DNA of 64,000 nt from PALSA-188 sp963720075 (GTDB lineage Bacteria > Acidobacteriota > Terriglobia > Terriglobales > Acidobacteriaceae). Location: assembly GCA_963720075.1 (NCBI GenBank), contig CAVREG010000019.1:186001-250000 (forward strand), given 5' to 3'. The notes beneath the pieces were generated by a model. The model saw only the letters and a program-made list of their open reading frames with translations. It was not told the DNA's origin and ran no database searches. This document shows positions 26,528 to 36,284 of the stretch, one piece after another. The position numbers were made by a program, and so were the translations under genes. How positions within the stretch are numbered: position 1 is the stretch's first letter; each line of letters starts with the position of its first letter.

Positions 26528-27439
26528 ATGAACGGTGTTCTCATCATTAACAAGCCCGCGGGTCTGACTTCTCACGACGTTGTCAATCGCGTGCGCCGCA
26601 TCTTGGGGGAGCGCTCGGTTGGGCATCTTGGTACTCTCGATCCTCTCGCAACTGGCGTGCTGCCGCTCGTCGTCGGGAACATGACGCGCCTCGCGCAATT
26701 CTATACATCGTCGGAAAAGACCTACGAAGGCACAATCCGCTTCGGATTCGCCACTGACACCTACGATAGCGAGGGCGATGCAGTCGGGCAAATCCAGAGC
26801 GTGACCGTTTCACTATCTCAGCTGCGCGAACTCGCGCGAGCTTTTCAAGGCGTGATAGAACAAATTCCACCGCCGTTTTCGGCCAAGAAAATTCAGGGCG
26901 TCCCCGCATACAAACTCGCGCGCAAGAAGCAAGAGGTTCACCTGAATCCGGTCCAGGTTGAAATCAAAGAATTCGAAATACTCTCCGCCGATGGCGATCA
27001 CGCCCCCTTTCGCGCGCGCGTTGCCTCTGGAACCTACATGCGAGCGATAGCTCACGACATGGGCCAGCGAATGAGTTGCGGTGCCCACCTGCAATCCCTG
27101 TGCCGGACTTCTGTCGCGGAATTCGACTTGGCGCAAGCCCATACATTGGAGGAACTCCAAGGCGCAGCCGGGAATTGCCAACTGGAGGAAATGTTCGTTC
27201 ATCCGAGAAAGCTGCTGCCGCAACTTCCATCGGTGACTGCCAACGACGAGATGGCTGCAAAAATCCGCAGTGGACTCGCCGTCAACTTGCCCGAACTTTC
27301 CAGTGCACCAATCGTCAAGGTTTTCTGCGGACAAAAGGAACTGATCGCCATGGCCACGCGAATTGCTGGGACGCTATTCCACGCGAAGATCGTGCTGAAC
27401 GCAAGCGAAGCGGTGCGAGAATCGAAGTTGGAAAGCTGA
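26528..27439 (+). CDS. truB: tRNA pseudouridine-55 synthase
   Basis: TruB makes pseudouridine 55 in the T loop of tRNAs. The signature is the catalytic Asp in GHLGTLDPLATGVLPL, preceded by NKPAGLTSHDVV. The segment KTYEGTIRFGFATDTYD and the RNA-binding part SGTYMRAIAHDMG are also normal. The ATG at 26528 opens the usual NGVLIINKP start. The gene is bracketed by A/T-rich repeats. Confidence 0.95.
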   Translation: MNGVLIINKPAGLTSHDVVNRVRRILGERSVGHLGTLDPLATGVLPLVVGNMTRLAQFYTSSEKTYEGTIRFGFATDTYDSEGDAVGQIQSVTVSLSQLRELARAFQGVIEQIPPPFSAKKIQGVPAYKLARKKQEVHLNPVQVEIKEFEILSADGDHAPFRARVASGTYMRAIAHDMGQRMSCGAHLQSLCRTSVAEFDLAQAHTLEELQGAAGNCQLEEMFVHPRKLLPQLPSVTANDEMAAKIRSGLAVNLPELSSAPIVKVFCGQKELIAMATRIAGTLFHAKIVLNASEAVRESKLES

Positions 27440-27459
27440 AAGCGAGCTGACCAATTCAG

Positions 27460-27481
27460 CGTCTGGACAATTGTCCAGACG
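27460..27481. repeat. 22-bp perfect palindrome after truB
   Basis: The left arm CGTCTGGACAA is followed directly by its exact complement. As RNA it folds into a nine-base stem with an AATT loop. It lies 20 bp after the truB stop. The following bases (GGTTTC) give only a poor U-tract, so terminator function is uncertain. Confidence 0.55.
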
Positions 27482-27524
27482 GGTTTCAAATTGCCAAATC
27501 ACCCAATTGCCAAATTACTCAATC

Positions 27525-28482
27525 CTACTGTTCCATCGGCGAGCAGCAGGGTTTCTGGACTGGCTTCGGCTCCATCAATTCCACTCGTGTGAGGTTTGGA
27601 TCGTACAGGTTCAACTGCCACTTTCCGTCGCGCCCGATCTTCGGCGGCTCTGAACCTTTCAACCCTCGCTTGAGCAATTCTTTATAGCTCGCACTCACGT
27701 CCGGAACTCCCAAGGCCATGTGATCCATCACGCCCAGCGTTCGCGGGTCGGGATTATTCACATTTAGCATGTACTCCAGCCAGTCCGTGCCCTCGGGGAC
27801 GCGCATATCCACCCAATCCGTTCTGTTGTCCGTCATGCCGCCATACCAGAACTGTTTGAATCCCGAGTATGTCGCGGTAGAAGTGATCCTCCGCCTCCCG
27901 ATCCTTCACCGTGAAGCCGACGTGGATCATGTGCTGCGAGATGCGGCTGTCCGGAAGATATTTGCCAAATGCCTTCTCATGCAGCGACCCAGGAACGTAT
28001 TGCATGAACTCGACCGTATGGCCTTCAGGATCGGTAACATCGAAGCCGAAGTCTCCGTCCCCCCTCGCAGGGAGCTTATCCGGCACCTTCACACCCTTGC
28101 TGGCCAGATAGGCCCGTAGCTGCTCGGCATCCGTAGTTTCAAATGAAATGTGGGAAAGCCGGTCTTCATTTGGATCCTTTAGTTCAGGAAATACTTCGAT
28201 ATATTGGTGATCATTGACTTTGAAGTAGGTCAGCTTCAGACTTCCGTCAGCTTTGTTCAGGCTGAACGGCTCCTGGAAGCCGAGCAAACCCGTATAGAAC
28301 TTTCGGGCCGCGGCCATGTTGTCCGTCCTGAGGCCGATGTGAGCCACGCCTACGATGGGAGGCCGGGTAATTGCACCGGATTTAACGGCATTTTGCGCAA
28401 TTGAAGGCTCAATCGCCGCTAGAACAAGTGAGAAGATAGCAATCCAAGTCGCAGGACGAACGAAAAGAGTTATGATTCGCAC
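27525..28482 (-). pseudogene. Exported two-domain VOC (glyoxalase-fold) protein, frameshifted
   Basis: The first frame (start GTG 28482, good AGGAG site) gives a signal peptide, a complete VOC domain (GVAHIGLRTDNMAAARKFY to DPEGHTVEFMQY) and the start of a second (HMIHVGFTVKDREAEDHFY). It then runs out of frame near 27863. The adjacent frame continues the second domain from GFKQFWYGGM through VMDHMALGVPDVSASY to NLTRVELMEPK. Removing one base from the CCC run at 27862-27864 (GGG in coding sense) joins both. Either a recent frameshift mutation or a sequencing error. Function in dioxygenase or glyoxalase chemistry is unknown. Confidence 0.8.
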
Positions 28483-28700
28483 CGAACTCTCCTACAGGGG
28501 TTTTACGGCAAATGCCTCGGGTTTTAGAGCAATGTCCGATAACAAGTATTATGTAAAGTAGAATATCCGCACGTTGAAAAATGTCGCTTTGCCTTTTTTC
28601 ATTTCCCGCAGCATAGCGCATTCGCTCCTTTTGGCCTAGCGTCGGGCGCATGACTCATCTTTGCCATACTAAACAGTCGAAACAGAGGAGGTTGAAGGCA

Positions 28701-29417
28701 ATGTCATCTACTACCTCGAATCAGAAAACTCACACCATTCTCCTCATCGCGGCTTCGCGCGGTCTAGGCTTCGCTATGGCAAAAGAGTTCCTGAAAAAAG
28801 GTTGGAACGTAGTTGGTACGGTACGGGCGGGATCTGGCCGAACGAAGTTGCACGATCTTGCGGACGAGTTCAAGGGACGGCTGGAAGTGGAGACGCTAGA
28901 CATCTGCGAGCAGGCTCAGGTGACGGCATTGCGGCAGCGTCTGTCAGGCAGGGTGTTTGAGATGCTTTTCGTAAATGCCGGCACTACAAATAACGAGAAG
29001 GAAACGATCGGAGAGGTAACGACCGAGGAGTTCGTACGTGTGATGGTCACAAATGCTCTGTGTCCAATGCGGGTAATTGAGTCGCTTCAGGGTCTTGTTA
29101 CCGCAAATGGCTTGATCGGTGTGATGTCATCGGGTCAAGGCAGCGTCGCCAACAACGTCACCGGGATGCGTGAAGTTTACCGCGGTAGTAAAGCAGCCTT
29201 GAACCAGTTCATGCGCAGCTATGCCGCCCGCAACTTTGGACCCTCCCGCGCCATGGTGTTGATGGCTCCTGGGTGGGTCCGTACCGAGATGGGAGGACCA
29301 GATGCGCATCTGGGCATTGAAGAAAGTGTCCCGAACCTAGTGAACGTCCTGCTCAAGAAGCAAGGGAATGCCGGACTGGAATACCTCGATTATCTTGGCC
29401 GGACGGTTCCGTGGTAA
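28701..29417 (+). CDS. Short-chain dehydrogenase/reductase
   Basis: A Rossmann-fold oxidoreductase starts with ILLIAASRGLGFAMA, a variant of the usual TGxxxGxG nucleotide loop. NAG appears as LFVNAGT, the catalytic Ser as VMSSGQG, and the Tyr-Lys pair as YRGSKAALN. AGGAGG lies nine bases upstream of the ATG at 28701, which I prefer to the longer frame from 28650. Substrate unknown. Confidence 0.88.
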   Translation: MSSTTSNQKTHTILLIAASRGLGFAMAKEFLKKGWNVVGTVRAGSGRTKLHDLADEFKGRLEVETLDICEQAQVTALRQRLSGRVFEMLFVNAGTTNNEKETIGEVTTEEFVRVMVTNALCPMRVIESLQGLVTANGLIGVMSSGQGSVANNVTGMREVYRGSKAALNQFMRSYAARNFGPSRAMVLMAPGWVRTEMGGPDAHLGIEESVPNLVNVLLKKQGNAGLEYLDYLGRTVPW

Positions 29418-29433
29418 CGCAACAGACCACCTC

Positions 29434-29919
29434 TCACATCTTGTAGCGCCCCAAGTCCTCGTCATTCAAACCTTCAAGCCACTTCCGCAACTCTTCGCTG
29501 GTCACCCTATCCGACACGTTAGCCGCCAACTTTGAATTCTTCAGAACTCCGTCTTCAACAAAGATTGGACAATCCACCCTAAGCGCCAACGCCAGTGCAT
29601 CCGACGGCCGCGAATCAATACTGATGATCCGGCCTTCACGCTCCATCCAAATCACCGCATAAAATGTCTCATCGCGCAGTTCCGTCACTACTACCTTATG
29701 AACGTTCGCCGCCAGGCCAACCAGCACATTCTTGATCAGGTCGTGCGTCATGGGACGCGGCGTCGCCACCTTCTCAATCTCCAACGCAATGGCATTGGCC
29801 TCGTATATCCCAACCCATATTGGAAGCACAGCATCGCTTCCGGCGTCCTTAAGAATCACAATGGGCATGTTAGTGACCGGATCCATCATTAGGCCTCGAA
29901 TTTTCATTTCTACTTCCAT
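29434..29919 (-). CDS. Bifunctional nuclease family protein (DUF151)
   Basis: The BFN domain covers most of the protein: PIVILKDAGSDAVLPIWVGIYEANAIAL and the segment ISIDSRPSDALALALRVDCPIFV are characteristic. A UVR-like short C-terminal tail (SEELRKWLEGLNDEDLG) follows. Plant relatives are reported to cut DNA and RNA; the bacterial role is unclear. It is 30 bp downstream of miaB on the same strand, so probably cotranscribed. Confidence 0.88.
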   Translation of the reverse strand: MEVEMKIRGLMMDPVTNMPIVILKDAGSDAVLPIWVGIYEANAIALEIEKVATPRPMTHDLIKNVLVGLAANVHKVVVTELRDETFYAVIWMEREGRIISIDSRPSDALALALRVDCPIFVEDGVLKNSKLAANVSDRVTSEELRKWLEGLNDEDLGRYKM

Positions 29920-29949
29920 CCCCGTCCCCCAAAACCATGAATTCCTGTT

Positions 29950-31278
29950 CTATATCACCATTTCGCCTAATAAACTATTTGGAAAAGTCGCCGTAGTAAG
30001 CACTGGAACATAACTGCCTAATGACGGGATTGCATCTTCCGGCGCGCTGAAATTAAGAGTCTTATTCTGTGATGTCCTGCCGACCCATTGTTTTCGTGCT
30101 TCGTTCTTCCCTTCAACCAACACTTCAATAGTTTGCCCCAAATGTTTATGATAATTGCGTCGTTGAATTTCCCGCTGCTTCTCTTGCAACACCGAAAGCC
30201 GCCGCGCCTTCTCCTCTTCTGGAACTGCATCCTGAAGCTTTAACGACGGAGTATTCGGTCTCGGCGAATATTTAAACCCAAAAATGCTGTCGTATTGAAC
30301 TTCCTCAAGCAGGGACAATGTTTGCTCGAAGTCTTCCTCCGTCTCGCCCGGGAATCCAACAATAATGTCGCTGGTGATACTGATCTCCCGTCGCGCGGCT
30401 CTCATCCAGGCGACACGATCCATATATTGGTCCCGGCTATAAAGCCGCTGCATCGCGTCCAAAATTCGGCTCGACCCGCTCTGAATCGGCAAATGGACGT
30501 GATCACACAACGTCGGTACAGAATCAATAGCCTCAACAATGTCCCGCCCAAAATCTCTGGGATGCGAGGTCGTGAAGCGCACTCTGCGGATTCCAGGAAC
30601 TTCGCCGACCGCCGCAAGCAATTCCGCAAAAGTCTTCTTTGCCGCGGGGTCTTTGTAGGAATTCACATTCTGCCCAAGCAACTGAACTTCGGTATATCCC
30701 AAGTCAGCCATCTTTTGCGCTTCCGCCAGAACCGAGTCAGACGCCCGGCTGCGCTCTTTTCCGCGAGTAAACGGAACTACGCAATAGGAACAGAACTTAT
30801 CGCAGCCCTCAATAATCGTGATGTATCCTCGATGCGGGTTCGTACGCGCCGTGAACTCAGTCTCGAAACACTCGTCGGTTTCACGATCATCCAATCCGGT
30901 AACGCGCGGCTTCCCTGCTTCCAGTTGCACCAGCATCTGCGGCAGATTTCGATATGATGCTGACCCGCAGACCAGCGAAACGTACGGCGCGCGCTCGAAA
31001 ATCTTTTCGCCTTCCTGCTGTGCCACGCACCCCAGCACGCCGAATTTCTTCCCTTGTTTTTGGAATTTCTTGTAATCGTTCAGGCGATTGAAGACTTTTT
31101 GCTCGGCTTTGTCCCGGATGGAGCACGTATTGTAGAGAACCAGCCCAGCCTCTTCGACCGTCGGAACCTGAAGATAGCCTTCCGCACGCAAAGTGCCGAC
31201 CACTTTCTCAGAGTCGTGCGCATTCATCTGGCAGCCGAACGTCTCAAGGTAAAAAGTCTTTTGTGGGGAGTCGTCCAT
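29950..31278 (-). CDS. miaB: tRNA-2-methylthio-N6-dimethylallyladenosine synthase
   Basis: MiaB adds the methylthio group to i6A37 of tRNAs with two iron-sulfur clusters. The N-terminal domain has the three cluster cysteines (FGCQMN, NTCSIRD, GCVAQQ). The radical SAM core has EGCDKFCSYCVVPFTRG, and a C-terminal TRAM domain spans about residues 375-440. The length of 442 is normal. The MiaB assignment over RimO or MtaB rests on the QMN and CVVPFTRG variants. Confidence 0.95.
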   Translation of the reverse strand: MDDSPQKTFYLETFGCQMNAHDSEKVVGTLRAEGYLQVPTVEEAGLVLYNTCSIRDKAEQKVFNRLNDYKKFQKQGKKFGVLGCVAQQEGEKIFERAPYVSLVCGSASYRNLPQMLVQLEAGKPRVTGLDDRETDECFETEFTARTNPHRGYITIIEGCDKFCSYCVVPFTRGKERSRASDSVLAEAQKMADLGYTEVQLLGQNVNSYKDPAAKKTFAELLAAVGEVPGIRRVRFTTSHPRDFGRDIVEAIDSVPTLCDHVHLPIQSGSSRILDAMQRLYSRDQYMDRVAWMRAARREISITSDIIVGFPGETEEDFEQTLSLLEEVQYDSIFGFKYSPRPNTPSLKLQDAVPEEEKARRLSVLQEKQREIQRRNYHKHLGQTIEVLVEGKNEARKQWVGRTSQNKTLNFSAPEDAIPSLGSYVPVLTTATFPNSLLGEMVI

Positions 31279-31386
31279 GAAGGCTTAGTATAACTCGCCT
31301 CGGAAGAGCTGCGTTCCGGTTCTCTTGCGATTCGCAATTATCCTCAATAGACTTGCTGCAAGCGAATTTCCCACGAGGAGCAATTT

Positions 31387-32463
31387 ATGGCCATGGCTCA
31401 CGCTGAAAAACAGCACGCGGATGCAAGTCACCAATCCGATCAACATCAACGACCTAATCCGATGCAACACATCCTGCAGTTCGCCGCTGGTTATGTCCCC
31501 TCGGCAGCCCTATGGATTGCGACCGAGCTCAATATTGCTGATCTTTTGGGTGACGGCAGTAAATCGGTATCCGATTTAGCGAAAAGCACACATACCAACG
31601 AAGATGCTCTCTACCGCATACTTAGGCTGCTCGCCATGGTTGGCATTTTTGACGAGACTAGGCCGCGACAATTTGCGCATACTCCCGCATCTGAGTTGCT
31701 ACGCTCCGATGTTCCCGACTCAATGCGTGACACTGTGATTTGGATTGCCGATCCCTTCCACTTCAACATCGCCGGTGAACTTTTACACTCTGTGCGGACA
31801 GGGCAGCCCACCATTGAACATGTTACTGGCAAGCCTGTTTTCGAATACTTTCCTACTAACGCCCTGGAATTTGACAGATTCCACAAAGCCATGACCAACC
31901 TCAGCGCTATGGCAATCGGTCCAGTTCTCAAGAGCTATGACTTTTCACCATTCAAGACCGTGGTAGATATTGCCGGAGGTCACGCATTCATTCTGTGCTC
32001 GATTTTGCAAAGATACCCCCAGATGGAGGGCGTTCTCTTTGACCTGGAGGGCGTCGTTCCGGGTGCCGAACAGCGAATTGTCCAGTTAGGGTTGGCGAAC
32101 CGGTGCCGCACCGAATCTGGCGACTTCTTCAAGGCCGTTCCCAACGGTGGTGATCTCTATTTAATGAAGTCCATTATTCACGATTGGGATGACGACCGGG
32201 CTGTAGCCATCCTGCGAAATTGCGGCCGCGCCCTCCAAGGCAAACGGGATGGAAAGATAGTTCTTCTGGAATTCGTGGTGCCAACCGGAAATCAGCCGCA
32301 TCCCTCCAAAATCATTGATATTGAAATGCTAATGTTCCCCGGCGGACGCGAGCGCACGGCCGACGAGTATTCCCAGCTTTTCAGCAAGGCGGGCTTGCGC
32401 CTGACCCGAATTGTTCCGACAAAATCTCCCTTCAGCGTGATCGAAGCCGAGGTCGCGAGCTAG
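31387..32463 (+). CDS. SAM-dependent O-methyltransferase (hydroxyneurosporene/caffeate OMT type)
   Basis: The N-terminal winged-helix dimerisation domain (LQFAAGYVPSAALWIATELNI, EDALYRILRLLAMVGIF) is followed by the class I methyltransferase core. That core has VVDIAGGHAFILCSILQRYP as the SAM site and MKSIIHDWDDDRAVAILRNC with the catalytic His. This is the pattern of plant-like and carotenoid or polyketide O-methyltransferases. The GAGGAG site seven bases upstream fixes the start. Substrate unknown and no biosynthetic cluster is visible. Confidence 0.85.
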   Translation: MAMAHAEKQHADASHQSDQHQRPNPMQHILQFAAGYVPSAALWIATELNIADLLGDGSKSVSDLAKSTHTNEDALYRILRLLAMVGIFDETRPRQFAHTPASELLRSDVPDSMRDTVIWIADPFHFNIAGELLHSVRTGQPTIEHVTGKPVFEYFPTNALEFDRFHKAMTNLSAMAIGPVLKSYDFSPFKTVVDIAGGHAFILCSILQRYPQMEGVLFDLEGVVPGAEQRIVQLGLANRCRTESGDFFKAVPNGGDLYLMKSIIHDWDDDRAVAILRNCGRALQGKRDGKIVLLEFVVPTGNQPHPSKIIDIEMLMFPGGRERTADEYSQLFSKAGLRLTRIVPTKSPFSVIEAEVAS

Positions 32464-32517
32464 CACCCGAAGAGGACAGCAAGCCCTGCTGACTCGTAGG
32501 GCAATTTACAATGCCTC

Positions 32518-33660
32518 GTGCGAATCCTGATCTCTGCCGGCGAGGCCTCAGGCGACATGTATGGCGTGCAACTGATCAACGCCATGCGCCGACGCGACGC
32601 CTCATGCGAATTCTTCGGAGCCGGCGGCTCGGCGATGCAATCCGCCGGCTGCGATATTGTCGTGAATGCGAAGGATCTTTCCGTTGTAGGCATCTCCGAA
32701 ATTCTGGGCCATCTTCCAAAAATTTACGGACTGTTCCGCAAATTGATTCGAGAAGCCGATAAGCGCCAACCTGATCTTGCTGTGGTCATTGATTCTCCTG
32801 CATTCAACTGGCGTGTCGCCCGCCAGATGAAGAAACGCGGCATCCCCATTGTGTATTACGTCTGCCCGCAATTCTGGGCGTGGCGGCAGGGACGCGTCCG
32901 CCTGCTCCGCAAATACGTTGACAAGGCTCTGGTGATTTTCCCATTCGAAGAAAAGTTCTACCGTGATCGCGGAGTGAACGCGACCTTCGTAGGACATCCT
33001 CTTGCAGATGCTCCCCGCCCAGCGATTTCACGGGCCGAGTATGCAAAGAAATATAAACCGGACGGCGCCAAACCTTGGATCACCCTCATGCCAGGGAGCC
33101 GGATCAAAGAAGTGGCAATGAATCTTCCCGCTATTCTTCATTCTGCCGAAAAGCTCGGTTCAGATTACGAATTTCTGCTGCCGATCGCTCCTACCCTTGA
33201 CCGAAGCTTTCTCGAAAGGCTGGTCGGCTCAACGAACATTCACATTGTTTCCGAAGCCCTCCCGGCGCTGGCTCATCACTCGCGCGCTGGAATCATCGCC
33301 AGCGGCACAGCCACAGTAGAAGCCGCAATGATGGGGACGCCATTTGTCATGGTTTACCGCGTCTCGCCTCTCACCTATTTCCTGGGCCGCTCCAGAGTGA
33401 AAGTTCCTTACTTCGCGATGGTGAATTTAATCGCGGGAAAGCAAGTCGTCCCCGAACTCATCCAAAACGATTTTACGGCTGCTAACGTCGTGAAGAACAT
33501 TCATCAGTTCGTAGATGACGGCGCCGCTCGCGACCAGATGATCGCCGGACTGGTAGATGTCAAAGCCCGCCTTCGCGGCCCCGATCACGAAAAAGCGCAT
33601 CCCGCAGATCGCGCCGCCGCTGAGATACTGGATTGTTTTCACCTACCCCGAAACACGTAG
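32518..33660 (+). CDS. lpxB: Lipid-A-disaccharide synthase
   Basis: LpxB joins UDP-diacylglucosamine and lipid X in lipid A synthesis and supports a Gram-negative outer membrane. Typical segments are ILISAGEASGDMYG at the start, FFGAGGSAMQSAG, VYYVCPQFWAWRQGRV, LMPGSRIKEVAMN and the later IIASGTATVEAAMMGTPFVMVYR. The start is a GTG; the ATG seven bases upstream is out of frame. No clear ribosome site is seen. Confidence 0.95.
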   Translation: MRILISAGEASGDMYGVQLINAMRRRDASCEFFGAGGSAMQSAGCDIVVNAKDLSVVGISEILGHLPKIYGLFRKLIREADKRQPDLAVVIDSPAFNWRVARQMKKRGIPIVYYVCPQFWAWRQGRVRLLRKYVDKALVIFPFEEKFYRDRGVNATFVGHPLADAPRPAISRAEYAKKYKPDGAKPWITLMPGSRIKEVAMNLPAILHSAEKLGSDYEFLLPIAPTLDRSFLERLVGSTNIHIVSEALPALAHHSRAGIIASGTATVEAAMMGTPFVMVYRVSPLTYFLGRSRVKVPYFAMVNLIAGKQVVPELIQNDFTAANVVKNIHQFVDDGAARDQMIAGLVDVKARLRGPDHEKAHPADRAAAEILDCFHLPRNT

Positions 33661-33682
33661 GGACAGGCGTCCTCGCCTGTCC
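33661..33682. repeat. Intergenic hairpin (GGACAGGCG family) after lpxB
   Basis: GGACAGGCG pairs with CGCCTGTCC around TCCT. It begins on the base after the lpxB stop. Same family as 23144, 38767 and 63621. Confidence 0.7.
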
Positions 33683-33817
33683 AGCGGAGCGACGGTCCGC
33701 AGAACTCTCTCACCGGCCACTTCCCTCTCCGCATCCCTAAGCCTTTTGCTGACAGCATCTTTTAAGCAATAATGTTCATCCAAGTTAAAAGATAGGTTTC
33801 CAGGAGAGAATCCCCTG

Positions 33818-35857
33818 ATGCATCTTCATTCTTGGCGCCGGGCCGCCATGGCCTGTTCTGCCCTGCTGTTATTGTTGGCCTCGATTTCCGGCTGGGCGGC
33901 TGAAAAACCTCGCCTGCACGTTGACGACTATCAGATCAACGCCACCCTCGATCCTCATGCTCACAAGCTTTCGGCCCAAGCCAAGGTGAAGTTCACCGCC
34001 CTCGACGACCTGAATGTGGCAACCTTCGAGCTCCATAACGACTTGCGCGTGACCAAGGTGACCGATGCCTCGGGCAAGCTTTTGCCCGCCGAGCGCGCCA
34101 CCCAGGATTCGACAGTTCGCGTGCAACTTGCCAAAGACTTGCCCAAAGGCGCGTCAACGACTTTGACCTTCGAATACGAAGGCGTTCTCGACTCCGCCGA
34201 CGACAGTCCCGTTCAAGGACTCAAGCTCGCATCCGTCAGCGACGATACCAGTTATTTGCTTTACGCTGGGCGATGGTTTCCGTTGAATGGATACGGTACC
34301 AACCGTTTCACCGCCACCATCAGCGTCTCGGTCCCATCTTTTATGGTGGTGATCGGCAGCGGCAAGGAGACCGTTGGAACTCCTTCAGGCGGGATCAACA
34401 AAACATCAGCTGTCACCGCCTCAACCAAGACCTACACCTTTGTTTGGGATAAACCAAGCTTCCCAGGAACCATCATCGCGGGCTCATTTCAGGAATATAA
34501 AAGCAACGACGCCGGGCTTGATCTGCACCTTTTCTTCAAACCGGTTCATCAGAACTCAGGAACCCTTTACATCGAAACCGCGCTCAAGGAATTTACTTAT
34601 TTCGAGACGCTCTACGGACCGGCGATGTCCACAACGTTGCGCATCGTTGAAATTCCCGACGACACCGTTCCGGCCGCTTGGGCCCCAGAAATTGCGGCAA
34701 TCTCTAGCCGCGCCATCACCGACAAAGTTAATTACCGTTTACTAGCCAACACCATCGCCCATCAATGGTGGGGGGTCTCGGTGAGTCCTGCCACTGTTGA
34801 CGATTGGTGGATTAGCGACGGATTTGCGCGTTACTCCGAAGCGCGATACGTGGAGCAAGCTGCGGGACAGGCCGGCCTCGAAGAAGTTGTAAAAGACATG
34901 TCCGTGGGCGCTCTGGCATACGACACCGTTCCATTGTCGAGCGCGAGTAAACTAGATCTCTTCTCTCCCGAATTCGAATCGCTCGTCACCGATAAGGGTG
35001 GAATGATTTTGCACATGCTGCGCTGGGTCGAAGGCGATCAGAAATACGACCAGACCATGCGTCAATTCGCTGCGCAATATGCCGGAAAATCCGCCACGGT
35101 GGATGACTTCCGCGCCATTGCGGAAAAGAACTATGGCAACGATCTAACCTGGTTTTTCTCGCAATGGCTGGATTCAACTGGCGCGCCCGAATTCAAAACC
35201 AACTACACGGTTTATCGCCTCGGAAATAAGTGCGCCCCTGCCGATCACTGTCCAGGGTTCCGCGTCGTAGGTCAGGTGGCGCAGGATCTCGATCTGTTTC
35301 GCATGCCGGTCGAATTGAGAATTGACACCGACGGCAAAACCGAAGAAAAGCGCATTGATGTTATCGGAACCAACTCGCCATTTTCAGTGGAGACCTTCGG
35401 CAAGCCCCGCCGCATCTCGCTTGATCCAGACGACCGCGTGTTGAAGAATTCCACCGACATAAAGCTCCGCGCCTCCATTCAACGCGGGCAAGCGCTGGTG
35501 CAACAAGGCGACCTTGCAGGTGCTTTGAGCGAATTCAACAAGGCGCTTGACATAAATAAAAACAGTTCGCTGGCGCACTATCGAATCGCCGACGTATTTT
35601 TTCAGCAGCACAATTATCAGGCCTCCGCCAATGCTTATCGCGAGTCACTGAACGGAGATGACGATCCTCGCTGGACTGAAGTTTGGAGCCATCTCTCCTT
35701 GGGCAAGATTTTCGACCTCACCGGACAACGCGAGCGCGCCACCAACGAATACCGCCAGGCATTGCAAACCAACGACAACACCCAAGGCGCCCTGGACGAA
35801 GCCCGCCGATATTTGAAAACGCCCTACCAAAAGCCGAAGACACAACCAATTAGCTGA
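33818..35857 (+). CDS. Exported M1 aminopeptidase-like protein with degenerate zinc site and C-terminal TPRs
   Basis: A signal peptide (about 1-28) is followed by an M1-type N-terminal beta domain and a gluzincin-like catalytic domain, then TPR units from about residue 555. In active M1 enzymes the zinc motif is HExxHQWWG followed by WxNEGFA. Here the matching segments are NTIAHQWWG and WWISDGFARY. The first His and the catalytic Glu are replaced by Asn and Thr, and the third ligand Glu by Asp. Only one zinc His remains. I infer a non-catalytic, binding or scaffold role outside the inner membrane. Confidence 0.85.
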   Translation: MHLHSWRRAAMACSALLLLLASISGWAAEKPRLHVDDYQINATLDPHAHKLSAQAKVKFTALDDLNVATFELHNDLRVTKVTDASGKLLPAERATQDSTVRVQLAKDLPKGASTTLTFEYEGVLDSADDSPVQGLKLASVSDDTSYLLYAGRWFPLNGYGTNRFTATISVSVPSFMVVIGSGKETVGTPSGGINKTSAVTASTKTYTFVWDKPSFPGTIIAGSFQEYKSNDAGLDLHLFFKPVHQNSGTLYIETALKEFTYFETLYGPAMSTTLRIVEIPDDTVPAAWAPEIAAISSRAITDKVNYRLLANTIAHQWWGVSVSPATVDDWWISDGFARYSEARYVEQAAGQAGLEEVVKDMSVGALAYDTVPLSSASKLDLFSPEFESLVTDKGGMILHMLRWVEGDQKYDQTMRQFAAQYAGKSATVDDFRAIAEKNYGNDLTWFFSQWLDSTGAPEFKTNYTVYRLGNKCAPADHCPGFRVVGQVAQDLDLFRMPVELRIDTDGKTEEKRIDVIGTNSPFSVETFGKPRRISLDPDDRVLKNSTDIKLRASIQRGQALVQQGDLAGALSEFNKALDINKNSSLAHYRIADVFFQQHNYQASANAYRESLNGDDDPRWTEVWSHLSLGKIFDLTGQRERATNEYRQALQTNDNTQGALDEARRYLKTPYQKPKTQPIS

Positions 35858-36181
35858 AGTGGCCTTGACGTTTGTCTACATCCCTAAGTTTTGTCAACAC
35901 AATTTCGCCGGGGGCGCCCGACCCTTGCCGATTTTCGTAAGGGTGGGAGCAATGCTGCTGGAACCCCGGATGACTCCCTGCGCGTCCAACTCCGGAATCG
36001 AGACAAAGAATCTGCTCCCATTCCCCTAAAACCTTCCGATCTCCAATTTCTTGTCAAGCCCCGTAAACACACCGTTTTCCCCCATGTCATTCATTCGACG
36101 GCAAAAATAAACTTGATTACCCTGTCTCATTTAGCATAGTAAAAGGCGTATCATATAACTATAAGCTTAAATATTCACGAA

Positions 36182-36214
36182 GGCGCAGGCTTCCAGCCCT
36201 GCGCCTTTTGTTTT
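36182..36214 (+). terminator. Rho-independent terminator
   Basis: GGCGCAGG (36182-36189) pairs with CCTGCGCC (36198-36205) and is followed by TTTTGTTTT. It lies over 300 bp after the M1-like gene, so it may end a short untranslated transcript starting in the A/T-rich stretch before it. Confidence 0.65.
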
Positions 36215-36284
36215 GCTATTCGCTGAAGGACTCGTTCTAGAAAGCGAAATCCAAGTCGATCATTAGCCGCAGTGCGGCGCAAAA

